Notes: generated by a model from the sequence alone, not told the origin. Shown: positions 1 through 8,022, numbered from the stretch's first letter. The stretch is DNA of 28,227 bases from JASLBX01 sp036374175 (GCA_036374175.1 DASUUH010000034.1:1-28227); one strand, 5' to 3'. Numbers and translations: made by a program.

Positions 1-361
1 GGGTCCCAGGCTGGACCGTTATCAGGTAGATGTCGCGGCGGGCGTTGGGTGGACACGACGCGAGCAGCGTCGCGACGTAGTCCGCCCGCTCAGAGGCGAC
101 CGCCGGGCCCTCGCCGGCCCGGATCACCTGGACTCTCGGCCGGGCGGGCTGGACGAGTTGAGCGAACGGCACGTTCAGCGCGACACCGAGCGCCCACAGC
201 GTCTCGACGCTGGGATTGCCCGAGCCGGACTCCAACTGCGACAGCGTCGACTTGGCGATGCCGGCCCGCCGCGCGACCTCGGCCAGCGAGAGACCAGTCC
301 GGGTCCGTTCGCGCCGTAGCGACTCGGCGATGACCTCGATCGGTGCCTTGCCCTGCGCCAT
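1..361 (-). CDS. XRE-family HTH transcriptional regulator (C-terminus cut by window edge)
   Basis: The reading frame starts at the ATG whose first base is 361 and stays open to the window edge, giving 120 residues. Residues about 10-65 form a classic lambda-repressor-type HTH, with SLAEVARRAGIAKSTLSQLE followed by SGSGNPSVETLWALG. After it comes a stretch typical of proteins that continue into a cupin domain, but the cupin itself lies outside the window. GGAG sits about seven bases upstream of the start. The gene diverges from azlC with only 66 bp between them. XRE-cupin regulators are commonly found beside azlCD, so control of that exporter is the natural inference. The effector, probably an amino acid, is unknown. 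Confidence 0.85.
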   Translation of the reverse strand, partial: MAQGKAPIEVIAESLRRERTRTGLSLAEVARRAGIAKSTLSQLESGSGNPSVETLWALGVALNVPFAQLVQPARPRVQVIRAGEGPAVASERADYVATLLASCPPNARRDIYLITVQPGT

Positions 362-382
362 CGTTCGCTCCACAAGTCGCCT

Positions 383-419
383 CGTTCGTCTTGACGAACG
401 CCTGGTGGCGGTCCATCAT
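383..419 (+). promoter_or_regulatory. azlC promoter overlapped by an inverted-repeat operator
   Basis: The inverted repeat CGTTCGTC-TT-GACGAACG lies at 383-400. It overlaps a -35-like TTGACG (391-396), followed after 17 bp by CATCAT (414-419). The predicted start of transcription would fall at or next to the azlC ATG at 428. Extra CGTTCG half-sites occur at 362-367 and 431-436. The likely binder is the divergent XRE regulator. The palindrome is seen directly; the promoter role is inferred. Confidence 0.55.
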
Positions 420-427
420 AGAATACT

Positions 428-1120
428 ATGCGTTCGACATGGCGAACACTCGACAGAGACTTGGCGCGTGACATCGCCCTCGTTTGTTTAGCCGACACGA
501 TCGTCGGGGTTTCATTCGGGGCGATAGCGGTAAGCCTCGGCCTTCCGTTCTGGCTGCCCATGTTTCTGTCGGTTGTGGTGTTCGCCGGCGCCGCGCAGTT
601 CATGTTCATCGGCATCGTGGCTGCCGGTGGCAACCCGATCGCCGCTGTGGTCGCTGGCCTGTTGGTCAATGCCCGCCACCTGCCGTTCGGCTTTGCGATC
701 GGCGACGTGCTCGGCACCGGCTGGCTCCGGCGCGTCGTCGGCAGCCATCTGATGATCGACGAGTCGGTGGCCTTCGCTTTGTCGCAGGACGAGCCGCGTC
801 GCCGGCAGGCGGCCTACTGGGTGTGCGGCGTAGCTCTGTTCGGGTGCTGGAATCTCGGTGTGCTCGCCGGTGCGTTCGGCGGCACGGTGGTGACGAACAC
901 CGACGCTTTCGGCCTCGACGCGGCGTTCCCGGCCGTCCTGCTGGCGCTGATCCTGCCGGCGATGCGGGATCCGGCCACCCGCCGCGCCGCGGTGGCCGGT
1001 GTGGTCATAGCGCTGGCAACGGCCACGTTCCTGCCGGCCGGGCTGCCCGTCCTGCTGGCACTCGTCGGATTGCTCGTCGGGCTCCGTGGCCTGCGGACCC
1101 GACAGGAGGTTGCGGCATGA
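428..1120 (+). CDS. azlC: AzlC-family branched-chain amino-acid exporter, large subunit
   Basis: This 230-residue protein is the large membrane subunit of the two-component AzlCD (LIV-E) amino-acid export family. The family motifs are visible: an early GVSFGAIAVSLGLPFW helix, FAGAAQFMFIGIVAAGG, and the NARHLPFG motif near residues 80-87. About five further hydrophobic helices follow. Length is normal for AzlC. The start at 428 has no Shine-Dalgarno sequence, and the predicted promoter places transcription start almost on the ATG, so a leaderless mRNA is likely. The stop overlaps the azlD start (ATGA), meaning tight coupling. Export of leucine, isoleucine, valine or a related compound is family knowledge; the exact substrate is not visible. 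Confidence 0.92.
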   Translation: MRSTWRTLDRDLARDIALVCLADTIVGVSFGAIAVSLGLPFWLPMFLSVVVFAGAAQFMFIGIVAAGGNPIAAVVAGLLVNARHLPFGFAIGDVLGTGWLRRVVGSHLMIDESVAFALSQDEPRRRQAAYWVCGVALFGCWNLGVLAGAFGGTVVTNTDAFGLDAAFPAVLLALILPAMRDPATRRAAVAGVVIALATATFLPAGLPVLLALVGLLVGLRGLRTRQEVAA

Positions 1121-1437
1121 CAACAACGGCTCTTGTCTTCGCCGCCGCCGTGCTCGGGATCGGGACGTTTGCGTTCCGCTTCGCCGGACCGGTGCTCCGC
1201 GCCCGGGTCGACGTATCACCACAGCTGGAGCGAACGATGGCCATGGCGGCGATCGTGCTGCTCGCCGCCTTGGTGGGTACTGCCGCATTACTCGACGGAC
1301 AGGAGTTCGCAGGGGTGGCGCGTCCGGCCGGCATCGCCGTCGGTGGCGTGCTTGCCTGGCGCAAGGTTCCGTTCGTCGTGGTCGTGATCGCGGCGGCGGG
1401 TACGGCAGCCCTACTCCGCCTCCTCGGTATCCCATGA
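1117..1437 (+). CDS. azlD: AzlD-family branched-chain amino-acid transport small subunit
   Basis: A 106-residue, very hydrophobic protein beginning MTTTALVFAAAVLGIGTFAF. It overlaps azlC by four bases (ATGA) with GGAGG at 1104-1108. It has about four predicted membrane segments and the FRFAGP and AWRKVP elements usual in AzlD. AzlD proteins work with AzlC as the small subunit of the exporter. Its stop codon lies inside the hairpin shared with the convergent TetR gene. Confidence 0.9.
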   Translation: MTTTALVFAAAVLGIGTFAFRFAGPVLRARVDVSPQLERTMAMAAIVLLAALVGTAALLDGQEFAGVARPAGIAVGGVLAWRKVPFVVVVIAAAGTAALLRLLGIP

Positions 1438-1483
1438 TCATCGGCACTTTCCGGCCGCATTAGCCGGTAACTGCCGATGATCA
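1435..1483. terminator. Bidirectional hairpin between azlD and tetR
   Basis: A perfect 12-bp inverted repeat, TGATCATCGGCA at 1435-1446 and TGCCGATGATCA at 1472-1483, is closed further inside by CCGGC/GCCGG (1451-1455 and 1463-1467). It contains both stop codons of the convergent genes. There is no U-tract, which is common for high-GC terminators. Confidence 0.7.
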
Positions 1484-2137
1484 CGAGGTGGGGACGAGGG
1501 CGGACACCACTGTCATCGTCGCGGCCCGTACTCGCTCGGGACCCTGCTCCGCCACCACCGCGTGCAGGTGTTCGGCGGACAGCAGTGCCAGGAGTGCATG
1601 AGCCAAGGCGTCGGCGTCCTCGCCCGGTCGGCCGGCGGTAAGGAGCAGAACGACGTGCCGGTGCCAGAAGCGGTACGCGCCGATCCGGTAGCGAGCGCCT
1701 GGCGACGCGGTCTCCGACATCCGGACCAGATCGAGATGGCTCAACACATAGTCCAGGTAGCCGGCTACGAACGCGGCCAGCCGCTGGCTGGGCGATGGTT
1801 CGTCCGCATCGCCCCCGGGCCCTAGCGGCGCCGGACCGAACAAGATCGATTCCTGGAGTGCCCGCTCGCGTTCGTCCAGCAACGCCACGGCCAGGCCGGC
1901 CTTATCGCCGAACCGCCGGAAGAGGGTGCCCTTGCCCACTCCGGCCTTGGCCGCGATCGCGTCCATCGACACCTTCTCGACACCGTGCTCCTCGAACAGC
2001 TCCGCAGCAGCGTCGAGCACCGCCGCGCGGTTGCGAGCAGCATCCGCCCGCTCCTTCGGCGGCGAGGTCCGCAGGGTCAGCAATTCCAACGCGGTGCTTG
2101 CATAAACGGACTGCGGTCCGGTACCGTCATGAGGCAT
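1481..2137 (-). CDS. TetR-family transcriptional repressor
   Basis: This protein has 218 residues from the ATG at 2137. The N-terminal TetR HTH is clear: NRAAVLDAAAELFEEHGVEK, then MDAIAAKAGVGKGTLFRRFGDK at about residues 58-80. The remainder is the variable ligand-binding helical domain. It diverges from an azoreductase with two palindromic sites in between, so it most likely represses that gene and itself. The first 20 or so residues before the conserved LRTSPPKERADAARNR segment look unlike the family. The ATG has no visible Shine-Dalgarno sequence, and one operator lies inside this extension. A downstream TTG at 2089 or 2083 is therefore a possible true start. Confidence 0.88.
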   Translation of the reverse strand: MPHDGTGPQSVYASTALELLTLRTSPPKERADAARNRAAVLDAAAELFEEHGVEKVSMDAIAAKAGVGKGTLFRRFGDKAGLAVALLDERERALQESILFGPAPLGPGGDADEPSPSQRLAAFVAGYLDYVLSHLDLVRMSETASPGARYRIGAYRFWHRHVVLLLTAGRPGEDADALAHALLALLSAEHLHAVVAEQGPERVRAATMTVVSALVPTS

Positions 2138-2154
2138 AACCGGACTGTAGTCCA
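2107..2154. promoter_or_regulatory. Paired palindromic operators between tetR and azoreductase
   Basis: CGGACTGCGGTCCG lies at 2107-2120 and CGGACTGTAGTCCA at 2141-2154. Both are GGAC-N4-GTCC palindromes whose centres are 34 bp apart, between the divergent genes. Two matching sites in a TetR intergenic region are the usual arrangement for autoregulation. Confidence 0.65.
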
Positions 2155-2206
2155 GAAGAGGCTACTGGCGCCACTTCTGGGCAGTGAGACCCACGGAGGA
2201 GTTCAC

Positions 2207-2833
2207 ATGAGCACGTTTCTGCACATCTCGGCATCCCCCCGCGGCGCGGCCTCTGAGTCGCTCGCCCTCGCCGACGTTCTGGTCAGCGCGTACTTGGAGG
2301 CCAATCCCGAAGACGTCGTCGAGCATTGGGACCTGTGGGACGGCTCATTGCCCGACTTCGGGCCGAACGCCGCGCACGCCAAGATGGCGGTCTTCGGCGG
2401 CCAGGAGTTCACCGCCGAACAAGCCGCGAAATGGCATGAGATCGAATCGACCTTCGCCCGGTTCAACAGGGCCGACCGCTATCTGTTCAGCGTCCCGATG
2501 TGGAACGCGGGAGTGCCGTACATCCTCAAGCAGTTCATCGACGTCGTGAGCCAGCCGGGGATGATCTTCGGCTTCGACCCCGAGCAGGGCTACTCCGGAC
2601 TGCTCGAGGGCAAGCGCGCGGCCGTGATCTACACAAGCGGGGTCTACGGCGAGGGCCGTGGCCCAGCCTTCGGCAACGACTTCCAGGTTCCATATTTCGA
2701 GGACTGGCTGAGGTGGGCCGGCGTCACGGACATCGAGACAGTGCACTTCAGGCCGAACCTCGCCACCAATGACGCCGAGGCGGGACGCCACGCCGCGCAG
2801 GACCGCGCCCGCGAGGTCGCCAAGCTCCTCTGA
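2207..2833 (+). CDS. azoR: FMN-dependent NADH-azoreductase (AzoR/AcpD flavodoxin-like fold)
   Basis: The 208-residue protein belongs to the flavodoxin-like NAD(P)H quinone/azo reductase family, which transfers electrons from NADH through FMN to quinones or azo compounds. It opens with FLHISASPRGAASESLALAD, the phosphate-binding loop region. The FMN-contacting PMWNAGVPYILKQFIDVV segment lies near residues 96-113, and YTSGVYGEG near 140-148. Length fits AzoR. GGAGGA at 2195-2200 supports the start at 2207; longer upstream frames are not needed. It is probably induced when the divergent TetR binds an electrophile or quinone-like ligand. The physiological substrate cannot be told from sequence. 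Confidence 0.85.
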   Translation: MSTFLHISASPRGAASESLALADVLVSAYLEANPEDVVEHWDLWDGSLPDFGPNAAHAKMAVFGGQEFTAEQAAKWHEIESTFARFNRADRYLFSVPMWNAGVPYILKQFIDVVSQPGMIFGFDPEQGYSGLLEGKRAAVIYTSGVYGEGRGPAFGNDFQVPYFEDWLRWAGVTDIETVHFRPNLATNDAEAGRHAAQDRAREVAKLL

Positions 2834-2847
2834 TTTCCACACGTTGA

Positions 2848-2881
2848 GGCTGCCGGGCCAGCCCCCAGTGGCCCGGCAGCC
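2848..2881. terminator. Strong hairpin terminator after azoreductase
   Basis: A 13-bp perfect stem, GGCTGCCGGGCCA (2848-2860) with TGGCCCGGCAGCC (2869-2881), has an 8-nt loop. It lies 15 bp after the azoreductase stop and 16 bp from the stop of the convergent phosphatase gene, so it can serve both. Confidence 0.8.
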
Positions 2882-2897
2882 GCTCGGTGATGGCGGT

Positions 2898-4997
2898 TCA
2901 TCCACGCCAGGCGACGACCACCGACGGGCGCGGATGCCGCCCATCCGGCCAGGTACTCGCCGGGTTCTCGACGCTGGCGCCGGAGATCTCACCCGGGTGC
3001 TGGACGGCAACGAACACGCTCGTCCCGTCCTCGAGAATCGTCGGGCCGCACGTCTCTGCACCGACCGGAACCGTGAGGAACTGCTTGACCTGCCCGCGCT
3101 CGGCGCCATCCACCGGCACCGAGAACAGGCCGTCGTTGGAGCCCAATGCATTGCCGTCAGTGGCGATCCACAGGTTGCCGTCAGCGTCGAAGGCCACGTT
3201 GTCCGGGCACGAGATCGGGCTCACGTCCTCCTTCGGGAAGCCACCGAAGTAGGTCTCCGCAGCATCCGGGTCACCACATACCAGGAAGATGCGCCAGGCG
3301 AACTCCGTCGCAGTCGGGTCGTTGCCGTCCTCGTCGATCTCGATGACGTGCCCGTTGCGGTTACCGCCGGCCGTCGCACCGCCGGCGACGATGATCTGCG
3401 CGAGCGGGTTCGCCTCGTCCACCGTTGCCGCGGTGCGCTGGGAGTTGTTGGTCAATGCCGCGTACACCCGCCCGGTGATCGGGTTCCGTTCGATGTCCTC
3501 CGGGCGGTCCATCTTCGTGGCTCTGACCATGTCGGCCGCCAGCCGCGTGTTGATCAGCACCTCATCCACCGACATCCGCGGCACCAGACTCTGGTCGCGG
3601 TCGACAAGCGGAATCCACTCGCCGAAGCCGTCGAACTCACCGTCGGACGGCAGCGTCCCCGTCCCGTCGATTTCCGCGGCCGGGCTGTCGCCGGTGAATC
3701 GAGCGACGTACAGGGTCCCCTCGTCGAGCAGCGTGAGGTTGTGCTCACGGGCGCCTCTGCTGCTGCCGGTCCGCATCGGCTTGGACGACACGAACTTGTA
3801 GATGTAGTCGAACCGCTCGTCGTCACCCATGTACGCGACCGCGCGCCCGTCCTCGGCAAGTGAGACCGTCGCTCCTTCGTGCTTGAACCGGCCAAGGGCG
3901 GTGCGCTTCTTCGGGACGAACGTCGGGTCGGACGGGTCTACCTCGACGATCCAACCGTGCCGGTAGGCCTCCTGCGGCTCTTGGCCGAGGTCGAAACGGG
4001 AGTCCACGCGGTCCCACCGGCGCCCGCCGAAGCCGGACGGCACGCCGTAGCGTGTGAACGACTGCTGAAACTCGGCCGGTGCGCCCGCGCCGTTGACGAA
4101 GTACTGCTGAAAGTTCTCCTCGCCGGACAGCACCGTTCCCCACGGGGTGACGCCGCCGGCGCAGTTGTTCAGAGTGCCGTACGCCTCGCGGCCGGCCTCG
4201 TCCCGCGAGGATCGCAGCAGTGGGCTGCCGGCCGCTGGGCCGGTGAGTTCCATCCGGGTGTTCGTGTGGATGCGCCGGTTGTAGCGGGATGCCTTGATCG
4301 GAACCCACCGACCGGTCGAACCGTCTCGCTTGATCTCGACGACCGACACGCCGTGAGCCGCCATGGCGATCCTGATCTGTCCTTCGTTCGCCGCGCTCCC
4401 GCCCGGGTAGCCGGCGAACATCAACTCTTCGTTGGTGTATTCGTGGTTGACCACCAGTAGAGCCCGGTTCGCGCCGAGCGGCACCACCGCCACGAAGTCA
4501 CAGTTGTAGCCGAACTGCTTGGACTGAGCATCGGCGGTCTGGTTGGCGAGGTCGAAATCCGGCGCGTTCCGCTCCACCGGGTCTCCCCAGCGCATCACCA
4601 CGCCCCACTCGTAGCCGTTGGGCACCACGACCGTGTCCAGAGTGTTCGGCGGCACCGGGGTGTAATCAAGGTCGACGGTCGGGATCGTGCTGGCCCCGTC
4701 CGTCGGACGACCCGGAACCGCGCCGCGTACCGCTGTCGGCGCCGCCGCGGCCGCGCCGAGGCCCGACGTGCTCAGCACGAGACCAGCCGCAGCACCCGCC
4801 GTGAGCAGGCCCCGACGAGACATCGCCTTGGCCGCGATATCGGCGAAGTAGGTATTGTCGCTGGTGTTGGGCACGGGGTGGTCACACTGGTTGCCGCACC
4901 GGTACTGGCACGTCATCGTGCTGCGCCCGCCATGCCGGTTCGGCCGGGTCGTGATGATCGGCAACAACCGGCGGCGGCTCTCCGCGCGCGATTCCAT
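2898..4997 (-). CDS. phoX: PhoX-family (DUF839) exported phosphatase
   Basis: This is a 699-residue protein. PhoX enzymes are calcium- and iron-dependent phosphomonoesterases exported by the Tat system. The N-terminus has a cysteine-rich CQYRCGNQC block at 30-38, followed by SRRGLLTAGAAAGLVLS at 60-76, a Tat-like signal in an unusually internal position. Typical family blocks follow: NHEYTNEE (184-191), NNCAGGVTPWGTVLSGEENF (277-296, with the Cys known to bind iron in PhoX), GRFKHEGA (369-376), GDDERFDYIYKF (391-402) and CPDNVAFDADGNLWIATDG (597-615). The ATG at 4997 is chosen over one 25 codons upstream because AGGAGG lies directly before it. It stands alone, back to back with a MarR gene. 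Enzyme activity is inferred. Confidence 0.87.
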   Translation of the reverse strand: MESRAESRRRLLPIITTRPNRHGGRSTMTCQYRCGNQCDHPVPNTSDNTYFADIAAKAMSRRGLLTAGAAAGLVLSTSGLGAAAAAPTAVRGAVPGRPTDGASTIPTVDLDYTPVPPNTLDTVVVPNGYEWGVVMRWGDPVERNAPDFDLANQTADAQSKQFGYNCDFVAVVPLGANRALLVVNHEYTNEELMFAGYPGGSAANEGQIRIAMAAHGVSVVEIKRDGSTGRWVPIKASRYNRRIHTNTRMELTGPAAGSPLLRSSRDEAGREAYGTLNNCAGGVTPWGTVLSGEENFQQYFVNGAGAPAEFQQSFTRYGVPSGFGGRRWDRVDSRFDLGQEPQEAYRHGWIVEVDPSDPTFVPKKRTALGRFKHEGATVSLAEDGRAVAYMGDDERFDYIYKFVSSKPMRTGSSRGAREHNLTLLDEGTLYVARFTGDSPAAEIDGTGTLPSDGEFDGFGEWIPLVDRDQSLVPRMSVDEVLINTRLAADMVRATKMDRPEDIERNPITGRVYAALTNNSQRTAATVDEANPLAQIIVAGGATAGGNRNGHVIEIDEDGNDPTATEFAWRIFLVCGDPDAAETYFGGFPKEDVSPISCPDNVAFDADGNLWIATDGNALGSNDGLFSVPVDGAERGQVKQFLTVPVGAETCGPTILEDGTSVFVAVQHPGEISGASVENPASTWPDGRHPRPSVVVAWRG

Positions 4998-5229
4998 GGC
5001 ATCCTCCTGGATCAGCTGGCCAACGGCTCCGCTCGAAGCTAGATACCCGCCGTGAGCGGGCAGTGACATCAATGGGACGGTTTCCTGGCGGCTTCCTGAA
5101 CGGCCGATTTACAGCAGCCGGCCGCGATGGAAATGCGGCGGCGAACGGGCGCATCGCGCAATGGACTCACTGCCCGTAGTTGTCTGGGTACGATCCCCTT
5201 GGACTCATACGGTACGAGGAGCGAGACAT

Positions 5230-5721
5230 ATGGTCCCCGAAAAAAATCTGCGCTCTGGCGACTCGCGGCGACGGCGCCGCCTGACCAACGGGATCAAGGA
5301 GTCGCTTCGTGAAATGAACATTCAGCTGTCGCTGCTCAACCACCATGTCGGCGCCCACCTTGAGCTCAAGGACGCTGATCTCTACTGCCTCGACCTGATC
5401 AATCGGGAAGGGCCGCTGAGCCCCACCACCATTGCGCGGCGAGCAGGGCTACACCCCGCCACCATGACCGGCATCCTCGACCGGCTAGAACGTGGCGGAT
5501 GGATCACCCGCGAACGTGATCCCGTCGACCGCCGCGGTGTCGTGATCCGCGCCCTGCGCGATCGCAACGCCGAACTGTTCGGGCTTTTGGCGGGCATGAA
5601 CTCTGCCATGGATCAGATCTGCGCCGACTACAGCACAGCGGAGCTTGAACTGCTCGCAGACTTTCTCGGTCGAACCACCAAGGCCGGAAAGCACGCTACG
5701 GACGAGTTGGCCACCGACTGA
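5230..5721 (+). CDS. MarR-family transcriptional regulator
   Basis: A 163-residue winged-helix protein. The HTH is at about residues 60-85 (LSPTTIARRAGLHPATMTGI, then LDRLERGGWI). It is followed by the MarR wing signature ERDPVDRRGVVIRAL with the conserved D-x-x-D-R-R pattern. The start at 5230 is preferred to one 23 codons upstream because of the AGGAG at 5216-5220. It converges on the membrane protein/hydrolase unit and diverges from the phosphatase, so it could control either. MarR proteins commonly respond to small phenolic or lipophilic molecules. The ligand is unknown. Confidence 0.85.
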   Translation: MVPEKNLRSGDSRRRRRLTNGIKESLREMNIQLSLLNHHVGAHLELKDADLYCLDLINREGPLSPTTIARRAGLHPATMTGILDRLERGGWITRERDPVDRRGVVIRALRDRNAELFGLLAGMNSAMDQICADYSTAELELLADFLGRTTKAGKHATDELATD

Positions 5722-5741
5722 CCTGCACCAATGCACACCCT

Positions 5742-5781
5742 GAGGCCCCACGATGTCGTTGGATCGACACCGTGGGGCCTC
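5742..5781. terminator. Bidirectional hairpin between marR and membrane protein gene
   Basis: An 11-bp stem, GAGGCCCCACG (5742-5752) with CGTGGGGCCTC (5771-5781), can be extended inward by TGTCG/CGACA after one mismatch. It lies between convergent stop codons at 5721 and 5801. Confidence 0.8.
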
Positions 5782-5800
5782 GCCGCTAGCCCGCCATTGG

Positions 5801-6853
5801 TCAACCACTAAGGGCGTCGTGACTTGCCGGCCGAAAACGTCGGCCAATGGCGGCAAGCAACAACCCGGCAGTCAGCCATGAGGCCAGCACGAGCACGGGT
5901 TGGCCGGCCGCTGCACCGTCAAAGTAGGAGGTGGAACGCAGCAGTGTGCCACCGGCGCCGGCAGGGAGCAGTTGCCCGAGAGCTCCCCAGCCGTCCGGCA
6001 ACATTTCCGGGGCCGAAGTCACGCCGGACAACGAGTTTCCGACCAAGAACATGATCAACGCCCCGATGCCGATCCCCGCCGGTCCGATGACCGCCACGAG
6101 CCCGATGACGGTCAGCGAGATCGCCGCTATGGTCAAGGCGACGACACCGGCGTTCGCCCAGGGGTTTGCGGCCAGCGCGCCGAGCCAGGCTTGAGTTACC
6201 AAGATCACGACCCAGCCGGCCGCCACCGCGGCGGCGAGAGCGCCGACGATCCGCCGCCATACTCCTGCCACGACGAACGACAGTACGATTCCGACGATCA
6301 TGCCGCCGATCACCATCGGCAAAGCCGCGGCTGCGAACACCGAACCACGTGGATCGTCCTCGGGCAGGGGCACGACGTCCTCGACCGCAGAACCCGTCGC
6401 ACCAGTGGCTGGTTCACCCAACCGGTTTGAGAATCCGGTCATAATCTGCGCGATCACCGGGCTGGCCGCCGAGGCAGTCAGGACTCTGGGCGCACCGACC
6501 GGATCCAGCACGATAGCCCCGTACACCTCCCTGGCGTTGATGAGCTGACGTGCGGCGTCGGCGTCGTCGACGCGGAGCAGGTCCAAAGCGCCCGGCGCGT
6601 CTTCGTCCAGTTGCCGCTCCAACTCCGCGACGGCCTCGGCCGGACCGGCAACAGCCACGGGGACGTCGCTAGGCGCCGACTCCGCCGGCGGCCATGCAAA
6701 CGCCGTTACCAGCACGCCGACCAGCAGCGCAAGCCCCAGGCCGATCCCGACAGCGCGCGGCCAAACCGTCGGTGGTGACTCTCCGGCTGACCGTCGCGGT
6801 TCGACCGAGCCAGGGACGGTCCGTTCATCGTCAGTTAGTTGATCGAGTTCCAC
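5801..6853 (-). CDS. Multi-pass membrane protein, ABC-2/YhgE-like permease architecture
   Basis: This 350-residue protein uses a GTG start at 6853 with AGAGGAAA just upstream. One helix at about 33-53 (AVGIGLGLALLVGVLVTAFA) is followed by an extracytoplasmic region of about 120 residues. That region carries VPVAVAGPAEAVAELERQL and YGAIVLDPVGAPRVLTAS, a pattern shared with the YhgE/ABC-2 permease extracellular domain. Five or six further helices then run from about 172 to the C-terminus. It lies 31 bp after the hydrolase gene in the same direction, so the two are probably one operon. No ATPase neighbour is present. It may export a compound or be a membrane scaffold. No function is assigned. 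Confidence 0.75.
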   Translation of the reverse strand: MELDQLTDDERTVPGSVEPRRSAGESPPTVWPRAVGIGLGLALLVGVLVTAFAWPPAESAPSDVPVAVAGPAEAVAELERQLDEDAPGALDLLRVDDADAARQLINAREVYGAIVLDPVGAPRVLTASAASPVIAQIMTGFSNRLGEPATGATGSAVEDVVPLPEDDPRGSVFAAAALPMVIGGMIVGIVLSFVVAGVWRRIVGALAAAVAAGWVVILVTQAWLGALAANPWANAGVVALTIAAISLTVIGLVAVIGPAGIGIGALIMFLVGNSLSGVTSAPEMLPDGWGALGQLLPAGAGGTLLRSTSYFDGAAAGQPVLVLASWLTAGLLLAAIGRRFRPASHDALSG

Positions 6854-6884
6854 AATGTTTCCTCTGCTTCGTGATGAGCTTGAA

Positions 6885-7973
6885 CTAGTGCCGTGTCGAG
6901 TTCATGAACTCGATCAGGGCGGCAGCCACCTCGTCCGGCTTGTCCTCTTGCAGGAAGTGGCCGGCGTCGGTGATGACAGCGTGCGGCTGGCCCGCTGCTC
7001 CGGGGATCCGTCCGCTCAACGCCTCATGCCGGCCGCGCGTGACGTGATCGCGGTCGCTGAACACGCACAGGAACGGCACCTCCAGGGTGTCGAGCACCTT
7101 CCACGCCGCCTGGAATGCTGGCGTGGCCTCGTCATTGCCGCTGATGGGTATGAGCACGGCAAACCGGCGAATCCCGTGTTGGTGGGCGTCGGTCGGGAAC
7201 GGCGCGTCGTACGCCGCCAGCGCCGCCGGATCGAGCGCGGCCGCGGTGAACTGGGACACGATCTGCGATGCGTGCAGTGGGTTGGTGCGCTGGGTGAACT
7301 GCAGCCACTGTGCTAGGTACATCCACCCCTCTTGGCTGAGTTCTTCCTGACCCGTTTTCATCCCGGTGTTCATGGCGACCACCCGGCGGAACCTGTCCGG
7401 GTACTCGGCCAGTAACCGCAGCCCCAAGGTGCCGCCCCAGTCGTGACACACCATCGTCACGTCCTGCAAGTCAAGGCGATCGAACACGGCCTCGGTCAGC
7501 CAGTCCATGTGCTGCTGATAGGTGTAGATGAACCGGTCAGTGGGTTTGTCTGACTTGCCTAGTCCGATCAGATCGGGTGCTACGCAGCGGTGCCCCGCCG
7601 CCACCAGTGGCGGAATGATGTGCCGGTACAAATAGCTCCACGACGGGTTGCCATGCAGCAGCAGAACCGTCTCCCCGGAAGCTCTTGCCGGATCTGCGGG
7701 CTCAGAGTCGACATAGTGCATGCGTACCTTCGCGCCCGATCCGTCACCGAGGTCAAGGTGAACGTAGTTCGGCTCGAACGGATAGTCCGGCAGGTCGGCA
7801 AACCATGCGTCCGGAGTCCGGAGCACCTTGGGCCCGGTGACACCGGCTGCCGGCTCCGGCGGTACGGCCGCCGCACGGCGGGGGACTTGTACGGCTGAAT
7901 TGAGCGCGGTAGCGCCCACCACCGCGGCTGCGCCGCTCAGAAGCCGCCTGCGTGGCGGCCTCGCGTTGTCCAT
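6885..7973 (-). CDS. Exported alpha/beta-hydrolase, haloalkane-dehalogenase-like (HLD-I type)
   Basis: A 362-residue protein from the ATG at 7973. GTG codons at 7976 and 7979 are also compatible with the GAGGA upstream. Residues 6-36 look like a Tat signal (RPPRRRLLSGAAAVVGATAL). The hydrolase core carries HGNPSWSYLYR (107-117, oxyanion hole), CHDWGG (176-181) with a nucleophile Asp178 followed by Trp179, FSDRD (305-309, candidate catalytic acid) and DAGHF (336-340, catalytic His338). The Asp nucleophile plus HDWG fits haloalkane dehalogenases more than Ser esterases, and AYDAPFPTD (254-262) resembles the HLD-I cap. Epoxide hydrolase activity cannot be excluded. Co-transcription with the membrane protein gene is likely. 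Confidence 0.8.
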   Translation of the reverse strand: MDNARPPRRRLLSGAAAVVGATALNSAVQVPRRAAAVPPEPAAGVTGPKVLRTPDAWFADLPDYPFEPNYVHLDLGDGSGAKVRMHYVDSEPADPARASGETVLLLHGNPSWSYLYRHIIPPLVAAGHRCVAPDLIGLGKSDKPTDRFIYTYQQHMDWLTEAVFDRLDLQDVTMVCHDWGGTLGLRLLAEYPDRFRRVVAMNTGMKTGQEELSQEGWMYLAQWLQFTQRTNPLHASQIVSQFTAAALDPAALAAYDAPFPTDAHQHGIRRFAVLIPISGNDEATPAFQAAWKVLDTLEVPFLCVFSDRDHVTRGRHEALSGRIPGAAGQPHAVITDAGHFLQEDKPDEVAAALIEFMNSTRH

Positions 7974-8022
7974 CACCACTTGATCCTCACTTTCGGATGG
8001 AGAATGTTTCTCGAACATACAA

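Noticed and set aside
512..1447. Long open frame of 311 codons on the minus strand opposite azlCD
   Set aside because: Arg/His/Gln-rich shadow of azlC and azlD, with no domain and no ribosome binding site.
2769..3863. 364-codon plus-strand frame opposite phoX
   Set aside because: Covers the phosphatase gene in the antisense direction. Composition is a high-GC shadow with no recognisable motif.
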